A DNA stretch of 64,000 nucleotides from Odontocerum albicorne (GCA_949825065.1 OX463848.1:24708986-24772985), one strand, 5' to 3'. Shown: positions 1 through 12,450, counted from the stretch's first letter. The notes: a model not told the origin generated them from the sequence alone. A program made the numbers and translations.

Positions 1-432
1 GGGTTGGATCTGCCTCGACTTTATCAATTATTTTTAGTTTATTAATTTTTCTTGGTCTTTTAATTCCAGGGATCCGTCCGATATTAAAATTTTCAGAATA
101 TTTTTTTTAAATAGTCTGGACACATACGAAGGTTTATAATGTCACTTTACATATTACATAATCCCTTTCTTGCAACTGTTGTACTTTTATTTTGATAATA
201 TTGAAATGACAGTATATATTAAAAAAATGATTGGTATAAAGGCCTCCATTGTAAAATTCTGAAAAAGAATGTTGAATTTTTGCTCTACGAGTATTTAATA
301 AAACAATGAACATACATATAAAGAAAACACATGCACGTCGGCCAACGGACCCTTTGTCTATGGAAAAGTGAAACACACTGCAACTAAAAAACGGATATTT
401 GAATATCTATTAACAGAAAACATTATATATAT

Positions 433-598
433 GAGGTGCATGGCCGCGCGGTAACGCACTGGACTTCCGTGCGGAAGGTCGTCGGTTCGAACCCTGCACT
501 GTGCTACTCCCTTCGAACGACACAAGCACTTTTCCACCTAGTGTTCGAGGGTATAAGGATACTTATGACTTCGTTCATATCTATTCTTTAAAAAAACT
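433..598 (+). repeat. tRNA-derived SINE, family 1, copy 1
   Basis: A tRNA-like head with an A box (TGGCCGCGCGGTAACG) and a B box (GGTTCGAACCC) is followed by a non-tRNA body ending in a 'ggtataaggatacttatgacttcg' type tail. Closely matching copies lie at 34775-34940 and 56335-56500. They share the same head, the 'tgtgctatta..cttgaatgacacac' body and the tail, so this is a dispersed SINE and not a tRNA gene. The A and B boxes imply a pol III promoter, by analogy with known tRNA SINEs. Confidence 0.75.
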
Positions 599-2859
599 AT
601 TACCCACCAAATTAATTTATTTACATAGCAACAATATAAAGCGAGTACGAATGATTTGTGAATATCATAATTGAGTATTAATTTTATATTATACAAGCAT
701 TCTAACTCATTATAAACTGCTCTCTTGCACTAGTATATGGTATATATTTTTTGTTCAACCGTAAATTCATATCTCCTTAACAAATATACTACTTGCTATA
801 GTTATTTTATGTCTTGTAATCGTTTCAATAAGTAACAGCTGTCAAATGATATTTGAGCAATATAAATGTTCTTACTATGACATTGATTAAAAAATAATTA
901 TTCATCATCAATTACGAAAAACCTTAACGTTACATACATACGCAAATGAAATGTGTTTATCATCTTAATTGGGAGTAGAAGTGTTGTAGAAATGTTTTGG
1001 GATATGCTGATGTGGATAGAAGTTGGAAGGATTATGAGAGAGGATAGGGATAACATAGAAGCAGAAGTGAATAAACTTTGTGTCTCTCTGTCAAGTTTAG
1101 CCTGCGAGGCCACGCAGTTTACAGGGTGTGTCCGCTAGTCGTACACTGACAGCTACTTAGAGTCAAAGGTGAAGAGTTCGAGATGGCAGTGGACTAGGGG
1201 CTGATTACTTTCTAAGCAACCAGTACTGTCCAAAAGGTATTACCGTTTTCCATCTCACAACACCTTGTGTATTCAAATACAGGTATAATGCATTGTTTAT
1301 GCCTTGAAGGCGTATAACTTTGTATTTTTTTTAAATTACACTCCCGTACATCGAATTTTTACATCCAGTTACTTTTGTAAGACAAAAAATACAAAATACC
1401 GTACGAAAAAAGTTAGAAAATGTCTTATTTAGGAAAAATAAATCTTGGGAAATTGTAAAAGTAGATATCTTCCAAATGGCCAGTGAGATACTGAGCGGAA
1501 TTTCAAGCTGTATTTCAGGTTACTTTGAAAGTTTTACAACTTCCTTATTTCGTGATCGGAAGTTCTCTTTTATTTGGAAAGGTTAAATAACTAAAGGTGA
1601 TGGCCGGACGTAAAGTTTTAAGAGCTTTACTTAATATTGTGTTAGTTGTGTTGCCATTAATGAAACAGCCTTTTATCCTTGTTATATGCTATATTTCTGA
1701 AAAGTAAAGCTTGCCAAAATAATGTTGAGAGTACATAATTCACATGTCCTAATTGAAATTTTTTATTGAAATAAATAATGACAGCTTTAACTTTCACGGC
1801 TGTTACTCTTTCGTTAGTGGGTTTCAGGCTGGATCCCAAATAATACCTAAAAACGCCCCTATCTAGTTAATAATATGTTAATGAGGTTGTTGTTACCTCT
1901 ACGTGAACTACTTTCTTAGAACAGCGGTTCTTCATTCTAAATTTGATTTTCGGGACTAATAGAAATATGTTAACCTGTGTTGAGAAGTTATCAGTTAACC
2001 CAAAATTTGTTTAATACTGCATAAAGACTTTCGATTTGTTCCGCTGAACGTCCCGATGTTGAGGGTTCATAACGACTATACCTCAGCGAACTTCTTCACC
2101 ATCCATTCGTTGTGAAGTTGGGCGACTCTGTGGTCTCTTTTCCGTGAGCGGTCGTCACCATACGAATACGTGAGTGAATTTTGAAAAACTCACTTAAAAT
2201 AATAAACCGTTAACAGAAAAATAAACATATCAAAGATTCGATATCAAATTGATTGCAAGAGAAACTTTCAAATAAACTCTTCAAACATGTTACACAGAGA
2301 AGCAGTAACCGATTGAAACCTCGCACACAGGTGTATATGAGCCAAGTCCGTGATTCGAAAAAACTTATCTAATGGGACAAAGTTGATTTATAAGCTCTCA
2401 GAAACACGTAAGTTCCTAAATCAAATTATATATTGTTTTCTTCTTTTTTGCTTTCTTCCACTATGTGGAATAACTTACGAATCACCGCTATCCTAGTTCC
2501 CTGATGCGGAGCAGGACATTTATTCTCATCCCATCTGAGGGGCATTCAACAAACAACGTTTTTTGACCGTAGCCCAAGCAGGATTTTTTAAATTTTCTAT
2601 GAACGTGCCTCAATAACCATATCCTGTTCTTCTTCAGCTTGTCAACTTGATACTCCATTTAAGTACTTGAAGAGAGATAAAATATTCAATCGATTAGAAT
2701 TTATTTATTTATTTAATATTCTATTATATAGTGTACAATCTCGTGGCTTTATTGACAATTAGCAATCAATCATACATATGTTTTACAAAGTTTTGAGTTA
2801 AGAGTGGAGGAATTATATTTTTGATTTTGAGAAAAAAAAATAGTGTAATAATAATAATA
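599..2859. other. AT-rich stretch without recognisable gene
   Basis: I see no open frame with family motifs or good splice sites. Around 950-1130 a short plus-strand frame rich in charged residues may be an old LINE C-terminal relic, but the match is too weak to call. The rest is AT-rich, non-coding-looking sequence. Confidence 0.4.
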
Positions 2860-2930
2860 CTAATAAAAAGGACAATTTATAAAGCGCCGTTAATAGAGCA
2901 AACTTTCCTCAAGGGCGTTCAAATAATATC
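2860..2930 (-). repeat. fragment of dispersed LINE 3' UTR
   Basis: The stretch 'aatttataaagcgccgtt' and the following 'cctcaagggcgtt' match the end of repeats at 22835-23110, 11830-11870, 44690-44730 and, inverted, 25655-25715. In the 22.8 kb copy this sequence lies directly behind the end of a LINE ORF2 frame, so it is read here as the terminal 3' UTR of that LINE family. Confidence 0.45.
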
Positions 2931-5900
2931 AAAATTAACCGTAATACTAAAAATCCTAAGAATTATAAAAACAATGTATAAAAATTAAAATAACAGAAAA
3001 TGAAAAATTCTAATTTAACAAGGTCTTTGATGGTCTGGAGAAGGGAAGAGAGATTGGAAAGAATGATGGTTTGTTTATTTCGCTTTTTTAAACGTGTCAA
3101 CCATGGTGCGAGTCTTCTACATAATGTCCCATAAGTCGCGTGTCAATGCTCTTAATTGAGACGTTGTTGTGGAACTGTCGGCTTAAATTCTAGCACCATT
3201 TGTTGGAGTATCGTTCGAGACATCCTAAGCTGGACTGAACGTAATATGATTGAAGTTGCTTGATCATCAGCAACACTCATAACATATCTATCCTTTGAAT
3301 ATTCCCAAAACTATGAATAGTACGCGGTTTTCCGTCTCGATGCAAGGTAACTTTTGACCTTTGCTGTCAAAAACGTACAATTATTCACCTAATTGTCGAT
3401 CTCGCAAGACAATCTGCATCAATAAAATGACATTGATATGCGTGATGTGTTGAAATAAATAATTCTTGATTTGAGATATAAAGTTCGACCATTTTTGACA
3501 TTTCTCTGTTGGTTAATTCTCCATTATAAAACTTAAGGATGTCTTTTAAATAATCTGAAGATATTTTTATTTTAAATATGTTTGAAACGAAAGCGGGACT
3601 GATGGGCCACCTATAATGGCAGATTTATGGAGAAAAATGAGTTTCCGTTAAGAATACTTGTAAAGTAACCACTATCCCGCAAAAGACGAATTCAATTAAT
3701 TAAAAAAAAAAGTTGGTTTAAAAGACAAATAAACACATTAAAACATTTTTGTTGTTAACCCGTTTCCAAAATAGAGCAATGCAAACCTATGCCAAGTTTT
3801 ATTAACGCAAGATTAATGGTCGACATGCCGCATTGCTGAAACTCTGATTTTCTTATTGCATAAGATAAACTAATTCACAAAAAAAATACTGTGCAATTTA
3901 AAAATCTGAGTAATTACATACATTACGAATTTCCCACTGCATGCCATTTTTACCTTCATATATAACATTCGTTTTCTCTCCATTAATTCACTTTTAAATA
4001 TTATTATTTTTAAAAACCCATTTGGTCAAATAGTTTTTTCTATAATGAAGTGAATTGATCGAAGTTACATCTAAACAAATTTCGTTTAATTGCAGTATCT
4101 CTGAAAGAGTTTGTTAGTTTTTGACAGTTCAGTTAACTTCGATCCCACTACTATCCACATTGTTATCCATCCAGCGCGACCAACACTAGAATATCGAAAT
4201 ATTCTTTATTTTTTTATGAGCGTGACATCACGTAGTGACGAACAAGGAACATTCCAAAGGGACTCCTTTTACGGTGGCGATACGTCTCAGTGTGAGAAGA
4301 ATAATAGTGACAATTCTTTTCACACGTAATGAGGAAGGTCCGATGTTATGAGGGTGGCCCGTTGGCATCGTACGGGCTTAATCGATGCACTTTTGATTTA
4401 AGCTCATGCAACCAGGTGTATTAGTTTTTGACATTTAAAAATGTGAAATTCAAGTAATTTCTTGATATTACTTGACACTTTTATATGTATCATACCATAA
4501 AGCCAGGTAATTGGAAAGTCTCGTCAAAATAACAAAAAAAAAACTCTATTCGTCACAGTAAGGCGGTGTGTAATCTGGGTGCACAAAGGTCAGAGCTTCC
4601 GAAGTGCACGTCTCCGCCATATAATTCCGTCAAGAAGTTCAACGCTAGACAATTTAATGTGTAAAAACCATAATATTCAGATTGAAGCCCACCCTTTTAG
4701 GACGCTTATACGCGTACACTATTATATGTGCAAGACCCTTGCAAACCCTACCCTTACACTTGCAGGACCTTAACACTTGCTGAACCTCTATATTTACAGA
4801 ACAATTATTTTCATTTTCCAAGCATTGTTGATTCTGAAAATCAAAGATTTATTAGACTTTTGTAAGTGAATGCCCATTTTTATCTTTATGAACACATTCA
4901 ACTAAAAAGTATTTTATTTTACATTCAAATCTAGTCATTTAAATTGTCACTTAAATAAACAGAAAAATAATAAGTATACTTTAAATAATTTTTTTTGCCT
5001 TAAAATCAATACATAGAAGCCCCACTAAGTAATTAAACTTTAGGTCAAATATCTCACAAGAGAAAAAATCTTAGCTGAACCTTTTTGTCATTATGAGCTT
5101 AAATTATTTTACTATAATTGATGATGAATAATCTACATAAATACAATTTCATAAAAAAATAATACTCGGCAACTTGTAGCATAAAGCTATCGACATATTT
5201 TCCTCATCAGTGTACGCATCGCGTTCCATAAATGCATGAATTATAGAATGCACTTTTTCATAAAAGTTCTATTACTTAATTTATCATTATATAAAATAAA
5301 TCCATAACATAGCGAGATTACTAGCAGCACATTATTTTATCAAACAATATCTCAAAAGCCAGACTTTGATACATTATAATATGACACGCTCGGTACAAAA
5401 TGGATGAAAGTCCACAATTTTTTTTTCTGGAAAACAAAATTTAGTCAAAGAGCTTTCGCAATATCTACTATTAATAAAACTAATGTATAATATAAGTATA
5501 AGTGGAAATCGTGGTAGAGTACGACCGAAAAAAGTTTGGTTAGACTAAATTAATAAAATTTTGAATGAGATAATGATAAGGAGTAAAAGAAACCAAAGGA
5601 GCTGTATTTAAAAAATAATAGTTGTGAAAGAGGCGAAGGAAGAACAAAAATGTCGTGATGAGAAAGTTTAGCGCTCTACGAGTATCTACCCCAACAGGGA
5701 AAATACGTGAATATATGTATGTCACATGAAAATTAAAATCCATAAGAAAATAATCTGCTTTAAAATTGAAATAATATAAATAATATTTTTTTTTATTGTA
5801 TTCGTATGATTTGTGAAAGTTTCTACAGTAATATTGACGTCTAAAGAAAATAAAAAAAATTCCATGATTATGCATATTTATTTATTATTTGGGGTATACC

Positions 5901-7489
5901 GTGCACTATCTTGAGTATTTGGTTGGATTCCTACTTCACTGCGGTTGAACTTCATAATTATTGAACCATGGTAAATAAGACAGCTCACCAAATAATATTG
6001 TATGATTTGACACGTCTTTAGTTCAGTTCAACCCCACCACCAGCAACACTGTTGTGGGGGATAAAATAAGTCAGTAAGTAAATAATATAGAATTTTCAAA
6101 GCGCTTAATTTAGATTTTATAATAAATAATAAAATGGTTTCGAACTCGGGTCGTTTCAACACTGAGCTTTCCATACTAGCATGTCGTGCAAATTGAGTAG
6201 TTGTACCCTTCAACACGAATCTGGTGTTAGCTTTAATCTCCGCGCAGTGAAACAGGAGTACGAGTATAATGCGCTCTTTGATCAATATTGTATTCATGCC
6301 AAACGGTCAGATCAAATTCTCACAATGCGTTTATTTGTTATTTAACGTCATTGGTATTAGTTTGAAATCAGGCGTCGTATTATGAACTTGTTGAATTAAA
6401 AATACTATAACATCTAAATAAATGTTTTTTGTAGTTTCTTATTTGCTTTTTTTATGTTACACATTCATTTTGTATATAGAACAGCATGAGGATCGTCGAA
6501 GCTTGAAATATTGATTAGGATATACCACATCTGATTAAACCAGAAAGATCGTCCCGAAGTCGGGCCGAGTGAACCATAAAAGACGATGTGTAGAATGATA
6601 TGTGATGCTTTGGTATATAGATGATTTTGCTGCCACCAAATCCGAGAGACATTCCATGCTCAGAAATAAAATGATTTTTCACGCAGATACTGAAGAAAAC
6701 ATGGATCAACGATGCACTAGAAGATATATGTGTACATACACGTATATATATTGATATAAACCAAATAATGTCTAGACCTGCTAAAATGATGGTTCACAAC
6801 AATTTATTACTGTAAATGGTGTATGGTAGTGAAACGAGGACGTGTAAAATAATAAACTATAACAATTACTTCTAAATTAAATCGGTATCATTTCAAGATT
6901 TTTTGTCAATTAATGTTTCTACGGGATTTGAAACCGAAATATCCTCAAATAAATTGGAAATATACATAACGCTCGTTAATTGCTCATATTGTGGAATAAT
7001 CAAATTTATTTAAATTATTGGGTTATTACGACGTTTACGAGGAATTCCGGTGTTTATTCAACAGTTCATTTTAATGAAAATTTGAAACAAGTGTTTCTCT
7101 TAATTAATGGTCCGAAAAATAAGCAATTCAAAGTGATTTGAATGAAATGGAAATATCAGTGAACAAATTTTATTGTTCTTCAAATGATAGATTGATATGT
7201 GTGATACGAGAAATTTTCAAGGCTAGCCTAGTAGGAAGAAGGCTAGCAGGTCGCCGTAGGAGCTGGATAAAATATAATATGAAAGGAAGCAGTTGTGTAT
7301 ATGTTGAAGAGTTAAAAGATAAAAATGAATTTATTGTTTTCATTTACAAAATAAATTAGAGCGAATGATAAGTACATGAAATGAAAAAAAGGAACTTAGA
7401 ATGAATGTAACATAATCGAAAGTAATGCTGATTGAAAAGGGTAAAATAAATAAAAATGCGATATAATAATCCCAGATTCCCTTATTGGG
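2931..7489. other. AT-rich stretch without recognisable gene
   Basis: No gene is supported. The stretch contains two exact TACGAGTA octamers (5677-5684 and 6259-6266) of the dispersed class described in the findings. Around 7195-7270 a frame encoding a GRRxxGRRRxSW-like string resembles the C-terminal end of LINE ORF2 proteins. Confidence 0.4.
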
Positions 7490-8040
7490 TGGTTAAATAT
7501 TTCCAAAGAGGTAAAACAAGGATGTGTTATGTCACCCTAGTTGTTTAATATTTACGAGTATATAGCTTCATTTATGAAGAACTACAGATATCAATTGGGG
7601 GTATACAAATGTCAAATGGAAATGTGTGAGGGTTGCTGTTTGCTGATAACATGGTAGTGTAAGCGGAAAATAAGGATGAATTACAAAGTCTGATAAGTGA
7701 ATATATGAGATATGTAAACATAAAAATTTGAGAATAAATGTTGCAAAACCCAAATTATAGTGATAGAAAAGCGTGAAAGGAAACGTAAATGCGATATATG
7801 GGTGGGTAATGAAAGATCAGAACAATTTGAAAAACAATCTTTAGATAGTATTTACTCAGATGGAAGAGTTACAACGGATAACAGACGGCATGTTGCGATA
7901 GGAAAATAGTCATTGGGGCATTTAAATATATAAAAACGAACTGGACACTATCAAAGTGTATTTTCAGACGACGGAAATGTGGACGAGATATTGATAATAT
8001 GTATATATAGCATATGAAAAAAACATATAAGAGTGGAAGC
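7490..8040 (+). pseudogene. degenerate non-LTR retrotransposon RT fragment
   Basis: Reverse-transcriptase signatures can be read on the plus strand across several frames. VKQGCVMSPxLFNIY lies at about 7509-7555, a degraded catalytic box FADNMVV at about 7635, and a thumb-like YSDGRVTTDNRRHVAIGK string at about 7850-7910. Stops and frame changes separate them, so the copy is dead. An exact TACGAGTA octamer (7553-7560) lies inside the LFNIY motif; removing six bases there would leave the frame unchanged. Confidence 0.6.
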
Positions 8041-8638
8041 ACAAAATCTCACATATAAAAGCACACAATACTCCGTTCAGGTCGTCATTTCCCATATGTA
8101 TATCGTTCCCTGCATAAATATTGTAATAATCTAACGTTTCTACGTTATGGAATAACCAATCAATATACTGTTTACATATGTGATAATCCTATCTACTATA
8201 TATATGCGATACCAGTGGATTGATTTCAGATAATTGGAAGTTACAGCCTGAATATCCTGACAATATTCTGACTAGTTACTACCTTAGAAGTTATAAGTGG
8301 CATTTAATTAAAACTCGAACTAACAAATTTAAAAGATTTCAATTTGAACAATGAATTATTTGATAAATTATTTTTTTTAAACAATAACTTAAATTAAAGT
8401 GACGACATACCTGTTTCATTTCACAAAAGTATTGTGCATTTTTTAATAATCCTGTAATTTAATGGAGTTCTATAGTTCAAATACCAAATTAATAAAAACA
8501 TATTTTAATTTTACTTATTTGTGTTACACAAGTATAAATAATATGTTTACCTAGTATATGAAAAAAAATTGAGTTAAACAAAATTTAGTAATTTATAGGA
8601 GAAATTCTCAAATTACATGGCTCAGGTTTGTCATTTAA
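8041..8638. other. AT-rich stretch, nothing recognised
   Basis: No frame, repeat or structured element could be supported here. Confidence 0.4.
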
Positions 8639-8944
8639 GGCCCGTTCTCACGGTTCAAGTTTAGTTGACCGATTAAAGTTGATCGAGACGACTTGAATCA
8701 GTTTTTGTTCACACGGTTCAAGTTTAGTTGACCGATTAAAGTTGATCGACAAAAGTTGAATACGACAAATCGATAAACTCAGCGGGCATCCGGCGATTTG
8801 TTGATGACTCATAACTTGAACGATATAAAAAGTTGATCGACTCTATTAAAACAAAGGTTCTCACTACAAATTTCATTCAACTTTTGTTGATCAACTTTAA
8901 TCGGTCCGTTCAACTTGAATTCACATGTTCACACGTTTCGGGCC
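8639..8944. mobile_element. Harbinger-like MITE with sub-terminal repeats
   Basis: The left end begins GGCCCGTTCTCACGG and the right end, reversed, begins GGCCCGAAACGTGTG. Both ends then carry the same blocks in the same order, TTCAAGTT followed by CCGATTAAAGTTGATC. The block recurs internally at 8715-8760. GGCCCG-type ends and repeated sub-terminal blocks suggest a PIF/Harbinger-type non-autonomous element, but the family assignment is inference. No clean TWA target duplication is visible. Confidence 0.5.
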
Positions 8945-9190
8945 TGTTCTCACGGTTCAAGTTTAGTTGACCGATAAAAGTTGACCGACAAAAGTTGAAT
9001 GCAATCTCTAGTGAAAACTTTTGTTTCGATAGACTTGATCAACTTTTTAAAAAAATTGACCCAGTCAAACTTTATCGTTCAAGTTATGAGTCATTCGTCA
9101 TTTGCTAGAATTGCATTTGCATTTAATTTTCGTCAGTGCAGTATTATGGCACCACTGTTTGCGTGGAAGATTCCATTTTCATAATTATAG

Positions 9191-9247
9191 AAGCTGAAAA
9201 AAAAAGTCAACAATCAATTATAGAAGCTGAAAAAAAAGGCAACAATG
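9191..9247 (+). repeat. short tandem duplication
   Basis: The block 'attatagaagctgaaaaaaa' followed by 'gtcaacaatc' is present twice back to back with minor change (about 9186-9215 and 9218-9246). Confidence 0.6.
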
Positions 9248-9484
9248 ATACCATACCAACAACTCGCCAGATGATACCAACAACTCGCCCGCTTCACACC
9301 TCAAAGTTCCTCACCGCACTTTTTTTCATACCTGCAGGTGTCTTTTTAAAAGGTAACGGCCGGGATATCCCGCCCACCTCAAACTTCCTTTCCGCACTTT
9401 TTATATGTGCACGTGTTCCCTTCGTGAGTGTTTTGTTTTGCTAAAAAATTACGCAGTTTTACACTTTTTTGTGTCTCTAACATA

Positions 9485-9895
9485 TGTGTGGGTCAGAATA
9501 ATAGTGGTGTATATCCACGTAAAGGAAAGATTTTGTGAAATTTGCTTAGATTAAATAAATACCATTGCTATCATTTTAGAAGCAGTTTTATTTTAAAAAT
9601 ATAATTATTTCACAATATTGGAACGTATTAATTAAGAGAAAATAAAAGTTTTTATTAAGTACAAAAACATTTTAAATCGTGTGAATAAATGGAGATACTT
9701 CACTATTATTCTGACATAAATGACAAGGACTGGTAGTGTAAAAACAAAAAAAACGCCACTGTAACAGAGAATATGTTGATTATGGACATAATGCATTATT
9801 ATTCTGATAAATCAACACATTTTGAACTCTCCTTTGTTATTAACTCGTTTTTTTTTTAAATTTGGGCATACACCACTATTATTCTGACCCACTCA
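9485..9895. mobile_element. Tc1/mariner-type MITE with TA target duplication
   Basis: The termini are inverted repeats of about 28 bp: the left end starts TGTGTGGGTCAGAATAATAG and the right end, reversed, starts TGAGTGGGTCAGAATAATAG. Both are flanked by TA (9483-9484 and 9896-9897), the target duplication of Tc1/mariner elements. The 411-bp interior has no coding capacity. It carries extra copies of the 'cactattattctgac' block near 9702 and 9797, resembling the internal direct repeats of some Tc1-like termini. Confidence 0.75.
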
Positions 9896-10327
9896 TATAT
9901 CAACTCCGAATTTCCGAGCGCACTCCAGTCTTCGCACAATACCTTCTCAGAGCGCCCAAGCTAGCTAATTTAACATCCAGGCTTAAACAGATTCGCAAAA
10001 ATTCAATCTGTCTGAAAATATATAGTTCTGTATTGGCTGTTTCTGCCTTACATTCTTGTGGAATACAGAAGATTATATTAAATTACAAGCCGATTCTTCT
10101 CCGGCCGCGAAATTGCCATTTCTTGGTCCCGGTTAATTTGTTATACAATTTTGTTCAATTACGGAAAATCCGTCTGTGTTAGTGTTTTCTAAAGACGGCT
10201 TTAATATTGAAATAATTCAAACCATCTTAAGTTTAAATAATCATACAACTTGACACCTTAAAATCAGTTCATATTAACGTGTTTTGTTTTTAGTTTTTTT
10301 TTGCTTTTTTGTGTTTTAGTTTAAAAA

Positions 10328-10678
10328 ATGAGCCTCAAGTGGTCTGAAAGTGCAATGCTAAAATTCTTAGAACTTTATCATAAGCATGATTGCCTTTGGA
10401 ACCACCGACTGGATAAATATAAATATAAAGATGTAAGAGAAAATGCTTTGGGTTCTATTGTCAAAGAAATGGAAATTTCTGGTCTTACTATTGCTGATCT
10501 GAAGAACAAAATTAAGACGATTAGAACGATGTATAAAAAAGAACATTCATCGGTTTGCAAATTAAAAAAAAGTGGAATGGGAACAGAGGAAGTATACGTG
10601 CCGAAACTGTTTTGGTACAAAAGAGCGGATTTATTTCTAAATGGTGTTACATGTACAAGAGATACCTCATCAAACTTA
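10328..10678 (+). CDS. MADF/Myb-SANT-like DNA-binding protein, 5' exon (partial)
   Basis: An ATG-initiated frame of 117 codons ends at a good donor, TTA|GTAAGT, at 10678/10679. Residues 4-105 match a MADF (Myb/SANT-like) domain: it opens with WSESAMLKFLELYHKHDCLW, continues with the aromatic and Leu spacing of three helices, and ends with LFWYKRADLFL. MADF proteins bind DNA; they occur as insect transcription factors and as the second protein of PIF/Harbinger transposons. The Harbinger-like ends upstream favour a transposon origin, but a host gene is not excluded. The rest of the gene falls in or beyond the gap at 10709-10908. Confidence 0.65.
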
Positions 10679-10708
10679 GTAAGTATATTTTATATCCTTA
10701 AATTTTAT

Positions 10709-10908
10709 NNNNNNNNNNNNNNNNNNNNNNNNNNNNNNNNNNNNNNNNNNNNNNNNNNNNNNNNNNNNNNNNNNNNNNNNNNNNNNNNNNNNNNNNNNNN
10801 NNNNNNNNNNNNNNNNNNNNNNNNNNNNNNNNNNNNNNNNNNNNNNNNNNNNNNNNNNNNNNNNNNNNNNNNNNNNNNNNNNNNNNNNNNNNNNNNNNNN
10901 NNNNNNNN
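10709..10908. other. assembly gap (200 N)
   Basis: Exactly 200 N, which looks like a fixed placeholder, so the true missing length is unknown. It cuts the MADF gene directly after its first donor site. Confidence 0.95.
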
Positions 10909-11526
10909 GGTAGTGAGCACTCCATATTGAAGGTCAAATTACGGGCAAACGTTGGTGGAGTGGAAATACTCGACCCTGATTTCCGAACATCCATAAATGG
11001 AAAGATCTTAACTTCGAAGAGCTATTTCAAGTTGTCTTCCATACACGTCGATTTGGACAAGGACTGTAAAAGGGCTCAATCTACTAATTGCATATATATT
11101 TATGCACATTTCTGATATTTAAGTTATCCGAAATGTTCTGGATTTAACATAGAACATTAAATATTTAATTTGATACAAAACGGTCAATATAAATCATTTG
11201 AAAATCGTTCCATGAAATTACTGTAAAAACCGCGAAGTTGTGGTGCTTCGCAAAATGACAAATGCGACATTTTGTTTGAACTCGCCTCCGCAGTGGACAT
11301 CGCTGGCGATAGAATGTCGAGCGACAGGTGTGTAAAAATGTCATCAATCTCTTAAATTCCTCATTGAGAAACAACTGTGAAAATGGATGTTAAAAATGTG
11401 AAAGCTAGTACTTGCCGAAGATCAAAGAGTTGATTTGTTTGCATCAACAAGAAAGGAAAACATTGCATATTTAATTCATTTGGATGCACTGCGAGACATT
11501 TAACTGTAGGTTACAGAGTAGTAGAA
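10909..11526. other. post-gap stretch, no gene assigned
   Basis: A short plus-strand frame from the gap to 11115 contains NVGGVEILDPDFRTS and has a codon composition less AT-biased than its surroundings. It could be a later exon of the gene cut by the gap, but I recognise no domain. The remainder is AT-rich and featureless. Confidence 0.3.
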
Positions 11527-11829
11527 TCGGAAATTTGGAGACGGAGTTTATTGTATCGAATGCGACTTTTATTGGGTTGTCGGTTGGATAAAATTTTATT
11601 GTAGGGCTTGGTTGGGAACACCCAACCAGGGAGTTGCAGGATTGATTCACGTTGATTCCCATATTTAAAAAGGGCTTCAGTGTGGTTTTCAATTAAGGCT
11701 TTCTGGTTAGTTGGAAAATATTCGTACATGGGTAATAAATTCGCTAGACTATACACAACGAAAGTTAATATATACATCACGTTTGTGGTTATTGCTATCA
11801 TAAACGATTTATAATAATAAGAATATACA

Positions 11830-12115
11830 AACTGCCATTTATGTAGCAAATTCTCCTCAAGGGCGTTTTAACTCCGGACTTGAACCCAATACTCTAGACA
11901 TATTAAAAATATTACAAAATAAATAAATATAATTTGAGAGTAAGGATGGGAAGGTAGTGGCTACGCCTATAAGATTAGGTATTTCCCCGCATTTGAATAT
12001 GTTTAGAAAAACATATTTGCTAAGAAAATCGCAGAAAACTTACCAAGGGAAGACAAACAATAAATAAAACTTTGAAGATCTTACGATATGTGGTAGTAAC
12101 ACATTCGGCTTATGG
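11830..12115 (-). repeat. LINE 3' UTR relic
   Basis: This segment contains 'ctcaagggcgttttaact', 'aaacatatttgctaagaaaa' and 'gtggtagtaacacattcggc'. The same blocks in the same order occur at 22840-23110 and 44690-44975, and inverted at 25436-25715 and 53685-53830. In two of those copies the repeat follows a LINE ORF2 C-terminus. Confidence 0.6.
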
Positions 12116-12182
12116 TGGAGTGTTGTGTATGTGTGTAGTAATTATATATAATCATAACTTTTGATGATACCTCTCAAAAAAA

Positions 12183-12370
12183 TGAGTTAGGTCAATATTT
12201 GGGCCATGTTATCAACGAAGATCTCGCAGATGAAAATGATATGGAATAGTTATGGGAATATGTATTATGCCAAATATGCTGGCTCGAAAATTCAATAGAT
12301 ATAGTGACAGGGCATAAAATATCCTATTCAAATTCTTCTGTCTCAGTATGCATACACAAGCAAGCTACGA
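12183..12370 (+). pseudogene. degenerate LINE ORF2 fragment
   Basis: A plus-strand frame reads ELGQYLGHVINEDLADEND followed by strings like MYCQxxMLARKFxRCSDRVK, with frameshifts. It corresponds to the thumb region behind the YADD box of non-LTR reverse transcriptases. The duplicate in copy B is at 45050-45240. At 12411-12440 lies a CTGATGA/GAAA-like motif followed by 'gagagaataaaa'. Confidence 0.5.
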
Positions 12371-12440
12371 ATCTTTTGTAAAATTACCTAAATATGACAA
12401 CTCATGGCCTTGATGAGGCATCGAAAGGCGATTACGAGAG

Positions 12441-12450
12441 AATAAAACGT
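12441..12450. repeat. target-site duplication, left of Penelope insertion
   Basis: AATAAAACGT at 12441-12450 recurs at 13719-13728 on the other side of the element. The paralogous site in copy B (about 45313-45322) has a single AATAAAATGT and no insertion. Confidence 0.85.

Larger units (their letters stand above)
8940..10678 (+). mobile_element. possible 5' part of a Harbinger-like transposon
   Basis: A second terminus, GGGCCTGTTCTCACGG, starts at 8940 and repeats the sub-terminal blocks of the neighbouring MITE. Sequence at 9078-9098 is an inverted copy of 8803-8822. A MADF/Myb-SANT-like frame follows at 10328; PIF/Harbinger elements are known to encode a Myb/SANT-like protein beside their transposase. 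No transposase or right end is visible, and the assembly gap follows directly. The grouping is therefore inference. A mariner-type MITE (9485-9895) sits inside it. Confidence 0.35.

Noticed and set aside
3070..3420. Minus-strand strings resembling a transposase helix-turn-helix region
   Set aside because: Only short, stop-interrupted fragments could be read and none matched a family motif clearly.
5540..5875. Minus-strand 111-codon AT-rich frame
   Set aside because: Composition is extreme (Phe/Tyr/Asn/Lys), with no motif and no splice support; consistent with chance in AT-rich DNA.
11511..11849. Minus-strand 112-codon frame with a signal-peptide-like MYILTFVVYSLANLLP, also partly in copy B (44510-44600)
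   Set aside because: The frame is disrupted in copy B, no donor site fits, and it overlaps a dispersed repeat. Not enough to call a first exon.
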